Positions 27,100 to 35,965 of a stretch of 52,477 nucleotides of DNA are shown here, one piece after another. Position 1 is the first letter of the stretch. The number at the start of each line of letters is the position of its first letter. The stretch covers positions 921-53,397 of the forward strand of contig NZ_CDBK01000096.1 of the NCBI RefSeq assembly GCF_000819785.1. The letters are read 5' to 3'. Under the pieces are notes generated by a model. It had not been told where the DNA came from. It worked only from the letters and a program-made list of their open reading frames with translations, and made no database searches. Both the position numbers and the translations under genes were made by a program. The stretch comes from Aeromonas caviae (GTDB taxonomy: Bacteria; Pseudomonadota; Gammaproteobacteria; Enterobacterales; Aeromonadaceae).

Positions 27100-28719
27100 A
27101 TGACTCATAGAAAAACAATTATTAATACCCTTTTATTGACTGCACTTTTCGGTGGCGCCACCCTGGCTCACGCCGCCGATGTCCCCGCCGGTACCAAGCT
27201 TGCTCCCGAGCAAACCCTGGTGAAGGGCAATGGTTCCGAACCCGCCACCCTGGATCCGCACAAGACCGAGGGAACGGTAGAATCCAATATCCTGCGCGAC
27301 CTGTTCGAGGGGCTGGTCACCTCTGGCCCCAAGGGTGAGACCCTGCCCGGCGTCGCCGAGTCCTGGGAAACCAAGGACAACAAACATTACGTGTTCCACC
27401 TGCGCAAGGATGCCAAGTGGTCCAACGGGGATCCCGTCACCGCGCATGACTTCGTCTTTGCCTTCCAGCGCGCGGTGGATCCCAAGACGGCCTCTCCTTA
27501 CTCCTGGTACATGGAGATCCCGACCATCGTCAACGCCACTGACATCATCGCGGGCAAGAAGCCGTCCGACACCCTGGGCGTGAAGGCGGTGGACGATCAC
27601 ACCTTCGAGGTGCAGCTGGAGAAGGCGGTGCCTTACTTCGTCAGCATGCTCTCCCACACCACCACCTATCCGGTCCCGAAGAAGGTGATCGAGAAGTTCG
27701 GTGATAAGTGGACCCAGCCCGGCAACATGGTATCCAACGGCGCCTACGTGCTGAAGGACTGGGTGGTCAACGAGCGCGTCGACGTCGAGCGCAACCCGAA
27801 CTACTGGAACAATGGCAAGACCGTCATCAACAAGGTGACCTACCTGCCCATCCAGTCCACCAACGCCGAGCTGAACCGCTATCTGGCTGGCGAAGTGGAT
27901 CTGACCTACAACATGCCCATCGAACGCTTCAAGCAGATGAAGAAAGAGCTGCCGGACGAAGTAAAGGTCAGCGGCTATGTGGGCACCTACTACTACCAGT
28001 ACAACTTCAAGCACAAGCCGTTTGACGACGTGCGGGTGCGTACCGCCCTCTCCTATGCCATCGATCGCAACGTGATCGCCGACAAGGTGATGGGCAAGGG
28101 CGAAACCCCGGGCTATACGCTCGTGCCTGACTTTGTAGATGGCTTCAAGCCGGTGGCGCCGGCCTGGTCCAAGCTGACCCAGGCAGAGCGCGATGCCAAG
28201 GCGAAAGAGCTGCTGACCGAAGCCGGTTACGGCCCGGGCAAGCCGCTCAAGTTCGAGCTGCTCTACAACACCGACGACAACCACAAGAAGGTGGCCGTGG
28301 CCGTCGCCTCCATGTGGAAGAAGCTCGGCGTGCAGGTGAGCCTGGTGAACCAGGAGTGGAAGACCTACCTGGAGACCAAGAAGCAGGGTAACTTCGACGT
28401 GGGTCGTGCCGGCTGGATTGCGGACTACAACGAAGCCTCCTCCATGCTGGATCTGATGCAGACCACTCACGGCAACAACGACGGCAAATACTCCAACCCG
28501 ACGTTCGACAAGCTGATGAGCGAGTCCCGCAACCAGGTGGATGCCGAGGCGCGCAACAAGCTCTATGTCCAGGCCGAAGAGATCCTGGCCAAGGACATGC
28601 CGATCGCCCCCATCTATCAGTACGTGACCTCCCGCATGGTCAAGCCCTACGTGGGCGGCTACCCGGCCAACCCGCTGGACAACATCTACAGCAAAGACAT
28701 GTACATCGTTGCTCACTGA
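27100..28719 (+). CDS. oppA: Periplasmic oligopeptide-binding protein OppA
   Basis: A 539-residue solute-binding protein (SBP family 5) with a signal peptide MTHRKTIINTLL ending at AHA before ADVPAG. Family features are EPATLDPHKTEG near the start of the mature protein, RDLFEGLVT, and WKTYLETKKQGNFDVGRAGW in the second lobe. It is close to E. coli OppA over its length and binds peptides of about two to five residues for the OppBCDF transporter. I chose ATG 27100 because GGAG at 27089-27092 fits it; ATG 27094 is too near. A terminator-like hairpin separates it from oppB, giving the usual excess of binding protein. Confidence 0.96.
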   Translation: MTHRKTIINTLLLTALFGGATLAHAADVPAGTKLAPEQTLVKGNGSEPATLDPHKTEGTVESNILRDLFEGLVTSGPKGETLPGVAESWETKDNKHYVFHLRKDAKWSNGDPVTAHDFVFAFQRAVDPKTASPYSWYMEIPTIVNATDIIAGKKPSDTLGVKAVDDHTFEVQLEKAVPYFVSMLSHTTTYPVPKKVIEKFGDKWTQPGNMVSNGAYVLKDWVVNERVDVERNPNYWNNGKTVINKVTYLPIQSTNAELNRYLAGEVDLTYNMPIERFKQMKKELPDEVKVSGYVGTYYYQYNFKHKPFDDVRVRTALSYAIDRNVIADKVMGKGETPGYTLVPDFVDGFKPVAPAWSKLTQAERDAKAKELLTEAGYGPGKPLKFELLYNTDDNHKKVAVAVASMWKKLGVQVSLVNQEWKTYLETKKQGNFDVGRAGWIADYNEASSMLDLMQTTHGNNDGKYSNPTFDKLMSESRNQVDAEARNKLYVQAEEILAKDMPIAPIYQYVTSRMVKPYVGGYPANPLDNIYSKDMYIVAH

Positions 28720-28747
28720 GTAAAGAAACAAGTCGCATAACAAGCAG

Positions 28748-28773
28748 GGCCCGCCAGACGGCGGGCCTTTATT
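28748..28773 (+). terminator. Attenuating hairpin between oppA and oppB
   Basis: GGCCCGCC (28748-28755), loop AGAC, GGCGGGCC (28760-28767), then TTTATT. It lies inside the operon, so partial termination would raise OppA relative to the membrane subunits. Confidence 0.82.
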
Positions 28774-28816
28774 ACAACCGCGACCCTTTGGAAGCAGTAC
28801 AGGACAGGAAATGTCT

Positions 28817-29737
28817 ATGTTGAAATTCATCCTTAAACGTCTACTGGAAGCGATCCCGACTCTGCTGGTCTTGATCACCGTCTCCTTCTTCATGATGCGC
28901 TTCGCCCCGGGTAACCCCTTCACCAGCGAACGCGCCCTGCCGCCGGAAGTCCTGGCCAACATCGAAGCCAAATATGGCCTGGACAAGCCCATCGGCATGC
29001 AATACCTCACTTACCTCGGCAACCTGGTCCAGGGGGATCTGGGGCCCTCCTTCAAATACAAGGACTTCACCGTCAATGATCTGGTGAGCCAGGCCCTGCC
29101 TGTCTCCGCCAAGATAGGCTCGGTCGCCTTCCTGCTGGCGGTGACCCTGGGGGTCACCTTCGGCACCATTGCGGCCTTGAAACAGAACACCCTCATCGAC
29201 TACCTGTTGATGTCGTCGGCCATGGCCGGGGTGGTGATACCCGGCTTCGTGCTGGCACCGCTGCTGGTGCTCTTCTTCAGTATCTATCTGGGCTGGTTCC
29301 CGGCGGGGGGCTGGCAGGGGGGCGGCGCCCAGTTCATGGTACTGCCGGTGTTCGGCATGATGATGTACTACATCTCGGCCATCTCCCGCATCATGCGCGG
29401 CAGCATGATCGAGACCATGAACTCCAACTTCATCCGTACCGCCCGCGCCAAGGGGCTGCCCCTGCGTCACATCATCCTCAAGCACGCGCTGCGCCCGGCC
29501 ATGCTGCCGGTGGTCTCCTATCTGGGACCGGCCTTCGTGGGCATCATCACCGGCTCCGTGGTCATCGAGACCATCTTCGGCCTGCCGGGGATCGGCCAGC
29601 TGTTCGTCAACGGTGCCCTCAACCGTGATTACTCCATGGTGCTCGGTCTGACCATTCTGGTCGGCGCCCTCACCATCACCTTTAACGCCGTGGTCGATAT
29701 TCTCTATGCCGTCATCGATCCCAAGATCCGTTACTAA
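28817..29737 (+). CDS. oppB: Oligopeptide ABC transporter permease OppB
   Basis: A 306-residue permease with six membrane helices, exactly the E. coli OppB length when started at ATG 28817 (MLKFILKR); the AGGA at 28806-28809 suits this ATG better than the one at 28811. The ABC permease EAA-type loop is seen as FIRTARAKGLPLRHIILKHA, which contacts the ATPase. The C-terminus ends with the conserved AVIDPKIRY. OppB and OppC form the peptide channel in the inner membrane. It is second in oppABCDF, 14 bases before oppC. Confidence 0.96.
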   Translation: MLKFILKRLLEAIPTLLVLITVSFFMMRFAPGNPFTSERALPPEVLANIEAKYGLDKPIGMQYLTYLGNLVQGDLGPSFKYKDFTVNDLVSQALPVSAKIGSVAFLLAVTLGVTFGTIAALKQNTLIDYLLMSSAMAGVVIPGFVLAPLLVLFFSIYLGWFPAGGWQGGGAQFMVLPVFGMMMYYISAISRIMRGSMIETMNSNFIRTARAKGLPLRHIILKHALRPAMLPVVSYLGPAFVGIITGSVVIETIFGLPGIGQLFVNGALNRDYSMVLGLTILVGALTITFNAVVDILYAVIDPKIRY

Positions 29738-29751
29738 GCCGGGAGTTCATC

Positions 29752-30663
29752 ATGGTAGTCACAACTGAAAAGCGCGAAGCCGTCGAGGCGTTCGCCCAGA
29801 AAGTGGAAGTGGTGGAAGGACGCTCCCTGTGGAAGGATGCCCGTCGCCGTTTCCTGCGCAACAAGGCGGCCCTGACCAGCCTCATCATCCTGACCATCAT
29901 CGGTCTGGCGGTGATCGTGGGGCCCCACCTGTCCCAGTACACGTTCGATGACCCGGACTGGGGGGCCATGCAGAGTGCCCCGGACATGGAGACCGGCCAC
30001 TGGTTCGGCACCGACAGCCTGGGGCGCGACCTGTTCGTGCGTACCCTGCTCGGCGGACGCATCTCCCTGATGGTCGGCATCATGGGGGCCCTGGTGGCCG
30101 TCATCATCGGCACCCTCTACGGCGCCGCGTCCGGCTTCATCGGTGGTCGCGTCGACAGCCTGATGATGCGCGTGCTTGAGATCCTCAACGCCTTCCCCTT
30201 CATGTTCTTCGTGATCATGCTGGTGACCTTCTTCGGTCGCAACCTGGCCCTCATCTTCCTCGCCATCGGGGCGGTGAGCTGGCTCGACATGGCGCGGATC
30301 GTGCGCGGCCAGACCCTGAGTCTCAAGAGCAAGGAGTTCATCGAGGCGGCCCACGTCTGCGGCGTCTCCAAGTGGAAGATCATCACCCGTCATATCGTGC
30401 CCAACGTGCTCGGGATAGTGGCGGTTTACGCCACCCTGCTGGTGCCGGGGATGATCATGTTCGAATCCTTCCTGAGCTTCCTGGGTCTGGGCGTGCAAGA
30501 GCCCATGACCAGCTGGGGCGCCCTGCTGGATGAAGGCTCCAAGTCGATGGAAGTGGCCATCTGGCAACTCCTGTTCCCCGCCGGTTTCATGGTGGTGACC
30601 CTGTTCTGCTTCAACTTCCTCGGGGATGGTCTGCGTGATGCTCTGGATCCCAAGGATCGCTGA
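29752..30663 (+). CDS. oppC: Oligopeptide ABC transporter permease OppC
   Basis: A 303-residue permease (E. coli 302) with a cytosolic N-terminal tail containing SLWKDARRRFLRNKAA, the OppC N-terminal motif, followed by six membrane helices. GTDSLGRDLFVRTL and the coupling loop FIEAAHVCGVSKWKIITRHI are typical of DppC/OppC proteins. It pairs with OppB. The gap to oppD is 108 bases and includes some inverted repeats but no clear terminator. Confidence 0.96.
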   Translation: MVVTTEKREAVEAFAQKVEVVEGRSLWKDARRRFLRNKAALTSLIILTIIGLAVIVGPHLSQYTFDDPDWGAMQSAPDMETGHWFGTDSLGRDLFVRTLLGGRISLMVGIMGALVAVIIGTLYGAASGFIGGRVDSLMMRVLEILNAFPFMFFVIMLVTFFGRNLALIFLAIGAVSWLDMARIVRGQTLSLKSKEFIEAAHVCGVSKWKIITRHIVPNVLGIVAVYATLLVPGMIMFESFLSFLGLGVQEPMTSWGALLDEGSKSMEVAIWQLLFPAGFMVVTLFCFNFLGDGLRDALDPKDR

Positions 30664-30771
30664 TACCCAGGGACCGGCAAGACGCCAAGGGGCCATCAGA
30701 CCCGTTCAGGGAACGCACCGCGTTCACCACGGGCAGGCCCCCATCACGACAGCGCGATAAGGAGTACTGAG

Positions 30772-31752
30772 ATGAAATTACTGGATGTGAAAGATCTGCG
30801 GGTCGAGTTCAAGACCCCGGACGGCAATGTGGTGGCCGTCAACGACCTCAACTTTTCTCTTTCTGCTGGCGAAACCCTGGGGATCGTCGGGGAGTCAGGC
30901 TCAGGCAAGTCCCAGACTGCCTTTGCCATCATGGGGCTGCTCGCGAAGAACGGTGTCATCACCGGCTCGGCCAAATTTCAGGGGGACGAGATCCTGAACC
31001 TGCCGGAGCACAAGCTCAACAAGATCCGCTCCGAGAAGATCGCCATGATCTTCCAGGACCCCATGACGTCGCTCAACCCCTACATGAAGGTCAAGGATCA
31101 GCTGATGGAAGTGCTGATGCTGCACAAGGGGATGACCAAGGCTGCCGCCTTCGAGGAGTCGGTGCGCATGCTGGATGCGGTGAAGATCCCCGAGTCGCGC
31201 AAGCGGATGAACATGTACCCCCACGAGTTCTCCGGCGGCATGCGCCAGCGGGTGATGATCGCCATGGCGCTCCTGTGCCGGCCGCAGCTGCTCATCGCCG
31301 ACGAGCCGACCACGGCGCTGGACGTGACGGTACAGGCCCAGATCATGACCCTGATGAACGAGCTCAAGCGCGAGTTCAACACCGCCATCATCATGATCAC
31401 CCACGATCTTGGCGTCGTGGCCGGCATCTGCGACAAGGTGCTGGTGATGTACGCAGGCCGGACCATGGAGTACGGCCGGGTCAACGATATCTTCTATCGC
31501 CCGAGCCACCCCTATACCGAAGGCTTGCTGCGCGCCATTCCCCGCCTCGACACCGAAGGGGAAGAGCTGCCCACCATTCCGGGCAATCCGCCCAACCTGC
31601 TGCGTTTGCCCACCGGCTGCCCCTTCCAGGAGCGTTGCCACCGGGTGAGCGAGATTTGTGGCCAGCAATCGCCGATCCTGACGCCGTTCAACGACGGCCG
31701 GGAGCGGGCGTGCCACTGGGTATCGGATGCCATGATCAAGGGAGTGAACTAA
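30772..31752 (+). CDS. oppD: Oligopeptide ABC transporter ATPase OppD
   Basis: A 326-residue ATPase. Walker A GESGSGKS is at 40-47, then the Q-loop [11 protein letters not shown], signature FSGGMRQRV and Walker [13 protein letters not shown], and the H-loop His is in MITHDLG. The C-terminal oligopeptide-transporter extension has a Cys cluster ([18 protein letters not shown]), which in OppD/DppD relatives binds an Fe-S cluster. It works as a heterodimer with OppF. Its stop is immediately followed by the oppF ATG. Confidence 0.96.
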   Translation: MKLLDVKDLRVEFKTPDGNVVAVNDLNFSLSAGETLGIVGESGSGKSQTAFAIMGLLAKNGVITGSAKFQGDEILNLPEHKLNKIRSEKIAMIFQDPMTSLNPYMKVKDQLMEVLMLHKGMTKAAAFEESVRMLDAVKIPESRKRMNMYPHEFSGGMRQRVMIAMALLCRPQLLIADEPTTALDVTVQAQIMTLMNELKREFNTAIIMITHDLGVVAGICDKVLVMYAGRTMEYGRVNDIFYRPSHPYTEGLLRAIPRLDTEGEELPTIPGNPPNLLRLPTGCPFQERCHRVSEICGQQSPILTPFNDGRERACHWVSDAMIKGVN

Positions 31753-32748
31753 ATGGGTACTGACAAGAAACTGCTGCTGGAAGTGTCCGACCTCAAGGTT
31801 CACTTCCATATCAAGAGTGACAAGGCCTGGCCCTGGGCCAAGCCCTCCGCCCTGAAGGCGGTGGACGGGGTGACCCTGCGCCTCTACGAAGGGGAGACCC
31901 TGGGCGTAGTGGGGGAGTCCGGTTGCGGCAAATCCACCTTCGCCCGTGCCCTCATCGGTCTGGTACCGGCCACCGACGGCAAGGTGGTGTGGCTTGGGCA
32001 GGACTTGACCAAGCTCGAGCAGAACGCCCTGCGGGAGAAGCGCAAGGAGATCCAGATGATCTTCCAGGACCCGCTGGCCTCCCTGAACCCCCGCATGACC
32101 ATAGGGGACATCATCGCCGAGCCCCTCATCACCTTCTACCCGACCCTGCCAAGGGAAGAGGTGAAGGAGAAGGTGCGTGCCATGATGACCAAGGTGGGCC
32201 TGCTGCCCAACCTGGTGAACCGTTACCCCCATGAGTTCTCAGGCGGCCAGTGCCAGCGCATCGGCATCGCCCGGGCGCTCATCCTCGAGCCCAAGATGAT
32301 CATCTGTGACGAGCCGGTCTCGGCGCTGGATGTCTCCATCCAGGCCCAGGTGGTGAACCTGCTGAAATCCCTGCAAAAGGAGATGGGGCTCTCCCTCATC
32401 TTCATCGCCCACGACCTCTCCGTGGTGAAGCACATCTCGGATCGGGTGCTGGTGATGTACCTGGGCAACGCGGTGGAACTCGGCACCGGCAAGGAGATCT
32501 TCGCGAACCCCTTGCACCCCTATACCAAGGCGCTGATGTCGGCAGTGCCCATCCCGGATCCGGACGTGGAGCGCAGCAAGACCATCCAGATCCTGGAAGG
32601 GGATCTGCCGTCCCCCATGAACCCGCCCTCCGGTTGCGTATTCCGCACCCGCTGCCCGGTGGCAGGCCCGGAGTGCGCCAAGACCCGGCCCCAGCTCGAG
32701 GGCAACTTCGACCACGCGGTTTCCTGTCTCAAGGTGGATCCGCTCTGA
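31753..32748 (+). CDS. oppF: Oligopeptide ABC transporter ATPase OppF
   Basis: A 331-residue ATPase paired with OppD. Walker A GESGCGKS is at 54-61, followed by Q-loop IFQDPLASLNP, signature FSGGQCQRIG, Walker B IICDEPVSALD and H-loop IAHDLS. The C-terminal extension again has spaced cysteines (GCVFRTRC, ECAKT, SC). The last gene of oppABCDF, it begins on the base after the oppD stop and is closed by a terminator. Confidence 0.96.
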   Translation: MGTDKKLLLEVSDLKVHFHIKSDKAWPWAKPSALKAVDGVTLRLYEGETLGVVGESGCGKSTFARALIGLVPATDGKVVWLGQDLTKLEQNALREKRKEIQMIFQDPLASLNPRMTIGDIIAEPLITFYPTLPREEVKEKVRAMMTKVGLLPNLVNRYPHEFSGGQCQRIGIARALILEPKMIICDEPVSALDVSIQAQVVNLLKSLQKEMGLSLIFIAHDLSVVKHISDRVLVMYLGNAVELGTGKEIFANPLHPYTKALMSAVPIPDPDVERSKTIQILEGDLPSPMNPPSGCVFRTRCPVAGPECAKTRPQLEGNFDHAVSCLKVDPL

Positions 32749-32764
32749 GGATGGGATCGTGACA

Positions 32765-32793
32765 GGGGCGCCCGGGTGGCGCCCCTCTTTTTT
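32765..32793 (+). terminator. Intrinsic terminator after oppF
   Basis: GGGGCGCC (32765-32772), loop CGGGT, GGCGCCCC (32778-32785), then TCTTTTTT. Confidence 0.92.
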
Positions 32794-32814
32794 GCCTGCC
32801 CATCAAATCCTCTC

Positions 32815-32843
32815 TTGGCGCCAGCGGTTGTCGCTGCTACTAT
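32815..32843 (+). promoter_or_regulatory. Candidate terC/alx promoter
   Basis: TTGGCG (32815-32820), 17 bases, TACTAT (32838-32843). The predicted start, near 32850, falls exactly at the 5' end of the riboswitch aptamer, which supports it. Confidence 0.65.
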
Positions 32844-32850
32844 CCGCCGC

Positions 32851-33040
32851 ACAAGGGGAGTAACTTCTCGCCGGTTTGTCGTCATTACGGTGCACCCATA
32901 TCCTGCAGTGCACCCGGCAGCCGGGCAGTCGATGTCAATCGGCTGTAAGTGAGACCTTGCCGAGAGGCAAGGTGTATCTGCTCCAAACGCGAACCCACTG
33001 CCTCCCGGCCGTGGGTTTTGTCGTTTTGGGAGAAGTGAAA
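32851..33040 (+). promoter_or_regulatory. yybP-ykoY (manganese-sensing) riboswitch leader of terC/alx
   Basis: The 5' signature GGGGAGTA is at 32855-32862 and the 3' signature GAGACCTTGCC at 32951-32961, whose last part forms CCTTGCC-GAGA-GGCAAGG (32955-32972). These two loops make the Mn2+ site in this class. A downstream hairpin AACCCAC/GTGGGTT (32992-32998, 33011-33017) runs into a T-rich stretch and could terminate. Its loop CTCCC (33002-33006) can also pair with GGGAG (33028-33032), the ribosome site of the gene. In E. coli the alx leader has this motif and responds to manganese and alkaline pH. Confidence 0.85.
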
Positions 33041-33985
33041 ATGGGTGAATGGTGGATGTGGACCGGTTTCTTCAGCATAGTGCTGGTCCTGTTGTGGATT
33101 GATATCCGCTTTGTCGGTGGCGGCAAGGCGCACAAGGTGTCGCTGAAAGAGGCGGGCATCTGGTCTCTCATCTGGGTCAGCGTGGCGCTCCTGTTCAACC
33201 TGGCCATCTGGCTCTGGCTGGATCACAGTGCCGGGCGCGAGATCGCGAACCAGAAGGGGCTGGAGTTTCTCACCGGCTACCTCATCGAAAAGGCACTGGC
33301 GGTGGACAACGTCTTCGTCTGGCTGATGCTGTTCGGCTACTTCGCCATCCCGGCGGAGCTGCAGCGCCGGGTCCTGCTCTACGGGGTGCTGGGGGCCATC
33401 GTGATGCGCGCCGGCATGGTGTTCGCGGGCAGCTGGCTCATCGAGCAGTTCCACTGGATCCTCTACCTGTTCGGGGCCTTCCTGCTGCTGACCGGTGCCA
33501 AGATGCTGTGGGCGGCCGACAAGGAGCCGGATCTCGAGAACAATGCCCTGCTCGGCTGGATGCGTCGTCGCTTCAAGGTGACCGAGACGCTGGAGGGGGA
33601 GAAGTTCTTCGTCTGGCGTGACGGTGTGCGCTACGCGACCCCGCTGCTGCTCATCCTGGTGCTGGTGGAGGTGAGCGACCTCATCTTCGCGGTGGACAGT
33701 ATCCCGGCCATCTTCGCGGTGACCACGGATCCCTTCATCGTGCTCACCTCCAACATCTTCGCCATCATGGGGCTGCGCGCCATGTACTTCCTGCTGGCCG
33801 GGGTGGCCGATCGCTTCGCCCTGCTCAAATACGGCCTGGCGCTGATCCTGATGTTCATCGGGGTCAAGATGTTGCTGCTCGATATCTTCAAGATACCGAC
33901 CGGCATCGCCCTTGGCGTGGTGGCGCTGATCCTGCTGGCCTCCATGGGGCTGAGTCTGCTGATGACCCGCAAAAAGGCGGCGTGA
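33041..33985 (+). CDS. alx: TerC-family membrane protein, Alx homologue (manganese-linked)
   Basis: A 314-residue protein (E. coli Alx 321) with about nine membrane helices. TerC features are [13 protein letters not shown] and [19 protein letters not shown], with conserved acidic residues in the membrane thought to bind a metal ion. E. coli Alx is an inner-membrane protein connected with manganese export. The start is ATG 33041 (MGEWWMWTG), with GGGAGAAG just before it; the same frame stays open upstream through the riboswitch to about 32876, which would give a false 55-residue extension. Confidence 0.92.
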   Translation: MGEWWMWTGFFSIVLVLLWIDIRFVGGGKAHKVSLKEAGIWSLIWVSVALLFNLAIWLWLDHSAGREIANQKGLEFLTGYLIEKALAVDNVFVWLMLFGYFAIPAELQRRVLLYGVLGAIVMRAGMVFAGSWLIEQFHWILYLFGAFLLLTGAKMLWAADKEPDLENNALLGWMRRRFKVTETLEGEKFFVWRDGVRYATPLLLILVLVEVSDLIFAVDSIPAIFAVTTDPFIVLTSNIFAIMGLRAMYFLLAGVADRFALLKYGLALILMFIGVKMLLLDIFKIPTGIALGVVALILLASMGLSLLMTRKKAA

Positions 33986-33995
33986 ACGGCGCAGT

Positions 33996-34023
33996 AAAAA
34001 GGGCTCCCTCGGGAGCCCTTTTT
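33996..34023. terminator. Bidirectional terminator, alx/racemase
   Basis: AAAAAGGGCTCCC (33996-34008), TC, GGGAGCCCTTTTT (34011-34023) between convergent genes. Confidence 0.93.
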
Positions 34024-34039
34024 CATGTCAGCAATTTGC

Positions 34040-35266
34040 TTAGCGCTTGATCTTCTTGGGGTTGGTATAGCCCCAGACGGTGTACATGTCCGCCAAGAGG
34101 GCACCGTTGTACTCCTCCAGATCAGATTGTTTCACCTCGGCATCACCCTGGCGTCCGAACAGGACCACCTCGTCACCGGGTTTGATCCCCTTGATGTCGG
34201 TGACGTCCACCATGGTGGTGTTCATGGAAGTCTTGCCCACGACGGGGGCCTTCTGGCCATGGATCAGCACATAGGCCTTGTTGCTCATGGCGCGGCGGTA
34301 GCCGTCGGAGTAGCCCATCGGCAGGTTGGCCAGCAGGGAGTCGCGCTTGAGGGTGAAGGTGCGGTCATAGCCGACGGTGTTGCCCGCCGGGTAGTGGTTG
34401 ACGGAGGCGACCTGGGTCTTGAACGCCATCACCTTCTTGTACTCGGTGTAGGAGGGAATGGTGTCGCCATAGATGATGCCGCCCGGGCGCACCATGTCAA
34501 AGTAGGCTTCCGGTACTTCCAGGGTGGCGAAGGAGTTGGCGGCGTGGATGGTGAGCTTGCTGCGATCCAGCTTGCCGGCGTCGATGAGCCACTGGTAGTC
34601 CAGCTTGAACTGGGCCAGCCCCAGCTTGACGTCCTCTTTCTCCTCCACCGGGAAGTGGGTCATGATGCCGACCGGGGTGATCCCCTTGAGCTTGAGCATG
34701 GCCAGGGCATCGGCCTTGGCATCGTCCTGGCGCAGATCGATGCCGTTGCGGCTCATGCCGGCGGAGTTCAGGCCGATGTGCACCGGGATGTTGGTGTGAT
34801 GGCGCTGGGCGATGTCGGCGATCCCCTTGGCGCTCTCCAGGCTGCCGATGAGCTCCTCCAGCTTGTAGGGCAGGGCCTGCTCCACTTCATCCGGGGTGGC
34901 GGCACGTACCCGCATCAGGCGACCTTCGAAGCCCTTCTCGCGGGCAACACGTGCTTCTTCGTTGCTGGCGATGCCGATGCAGGGGATGCCTGCCTTGACC
35001 ACGGAAGGGACCAGCAGGTCGATGCCGTGACCGTAGGCGTCCGCCTTCATGATGGCGCAGATCTGCGGGCCCTTGTCACCGAGGCGATTCTTCAGGGTCT
35101 GGATGTTGTGCTCGAAGGCGCCGAGATCCACTTCCAGCCAGGCGTTGGCGGCGGTCTGTTCCTGACCGTTGCGGTGGTCGTCGGCGAGCGGCAGATAGGG
35201 GGCGGCGACTGCCTGGCCGGCCAGCAGGCCAAAGATCAGGGTCGCGAGCAGTGTTTTCTTGTGCAT
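34040..35266 (-). CDS. bsr: Periplasmic broad-specificity amino acid racemase (Bsr type)
   Basis: A 408-residue fold-III PLP racemase with a signal peptide (MHKKTLLATLIFG, cut near AVA-A), hence periplasmic. The PLP Lys74 lies in KADAYGHG. Arg173 and Asn174 in GMSRNG fall at the positions that mark the Bsr group against ordinary alanine racemases in Vibrio BsrV numbering. The second catalytic base should be the Tyr in VGYDRTF (about 300). Bsr enzymes make several non-canonical D-amino acids that change peptidoglycan and are released. Plain alanine racemase lacks the signal peptide. It is a single gene, convergent with alx. Confidence 0.9.
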   Translation of the reverse strand: MHKKTLLATLIFGLLAGQAVAAPYLPLADDHRNGQEQTAANAWLEVDLGAFEHNIQTLKNRLGDKGPQICAIMKADAYGHGIDLLVPSVVKAGIPCIGIASNEEARVAREKGFEGRLMRVRAATPDEVEQALPYKLEELIGSLESAKGIADIAQRHHTNIPVHIGLNSAGMSRNGIDLRQDDAKADALAMLKLKGITPVGIMTHFPVEEKEDVKLGLAQFKLDYQWLIDAGKLDRSKLTIHAANSFATLEVPEAYFDMVRPGGIIYGDTIPSYTEYKKVMAFKTQVASVNHYPAGNTVGYDRTFTLKRDSLLANLPMGYSDGYRRAMSNKAYVLIHGQKAPVVGKTSMNTTMVDVTDIKGIKPGDEVVLFGRQGDAEVKQSDLEEYNGALLADMYTVWGYTNPKKIKR

Positions 35267-35445
35267 GGGGCAAGTCCTTTCTTATTGTCTTGAGTTGAGG
35301 CTGGGCTCATCGCTGAGGCGAGCTGCGGCATGGCTGGTCATAGCATGTTGCTATGCTAATGATATATTTCACTTTTTATCCAGATGCCGACTCTGGGAGT
35401 GTATCTCAACGGCGTCAATCGTGGCACGTGTTGCAGGAAGAAAAT

Positions 35446-35892
35446 ATGAAGCTGACGTTGCGGATTCCACCGCTGCTGCTGTTCGTCGTCATCGTGCTCG
35501 CCATGTGGCTGGGGCGGGGCGAGGGGAGGGCGGCGCCCCTGTGGCTGGTGCTGGTCGCCACGCTGTGGCTGGCGGGAGCCCTGCTGGGGGGCGGTGCGCT
35601 TCTGCATTTCTGGCAGCAGCGCACCACTGTGCACCCCCAGCGGCTGGAGAGCAGCCGGGTGCTGGTGACCCGGGGCGTCTATCGCATCAGCCGCAATCCC
35701 ATGTACCTGGGGCTGCTCTGCTGGACCCTGGCGCTGGCGTGCTATCTGGGAGGCATGGCAGTGTGGCTCGGGCCGCTGCTGCTCTGGGGCTGGCTTACCC
35801 GCTTCCAGATCCTGGCGGAGGAGCAGGCGCTGCGGCGACAATTCGGCGATGCCTATGACGACTATTGCCGGCAGGTCAGGCGCTGGTGCTGA
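35446..35892 (+). CDS. Isoprenylcysteine carboxyl methyltransferase-like membrane protein
   Basis: A 148-residue protein with about four membrane helices. The C-terminal part carries the PEMT/ICMT family pattern: LVTRGVYRISRNPMYLG (about 84-100) and a late acidic motif EEQALRRQFGDAYDDYC. These bind S-adenosylmethionine in relatives. I chose ATG 35446, preceded by AGGAAG, over an in-frame ATG at 35353 that adds 31 hydrophilic residues. The substrate in bacteria is unknown. Monocistronic, convergent with the symporter gene. Confidence 0.85.
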   Translation: MKLTLRIPPLLLFVVIVLAMWLGRGEGRAAPLWLVLVATLWLAGALLGGGALLHFWQQRTTVHPQRLESSRVLVTRGVYRISRNPMYLGLLCWTLALACYLGGMAVWLGPLLLWGWLTRFQILAEEQALRRQFGDAYDDYCRQVRRWC

Positions 35893-35916
35893 GGCGCGGT
35901 GTGCCCCATCAGGCAT

Positions 35917-35950
35917 ATGACAACGGCCCGCAGAGGCGGGCCGTTGTCAT
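35917..35950. terminator. Perfect hairpin between convergent methyltransferase and symporter genes
   Basis: ATGACAACGGCCCGC (35917-35931), loop AGAG, and its exact complement (35936-35950). There is no long T run; like the hairpin at 2687-2724 it carries GACAAC/GTTGTC near the base. Confidence 0.75.
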
Positions 35951-35965
35951 GGGGGTCAGGGGGGA

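Noticed and set aside
32876..33040. N-terminal extension of the TerC protein
   Set aside because: The stretch is the riboswitch aptamer and platform; the ATG at 33041 has the ribosome site and gives the family length.
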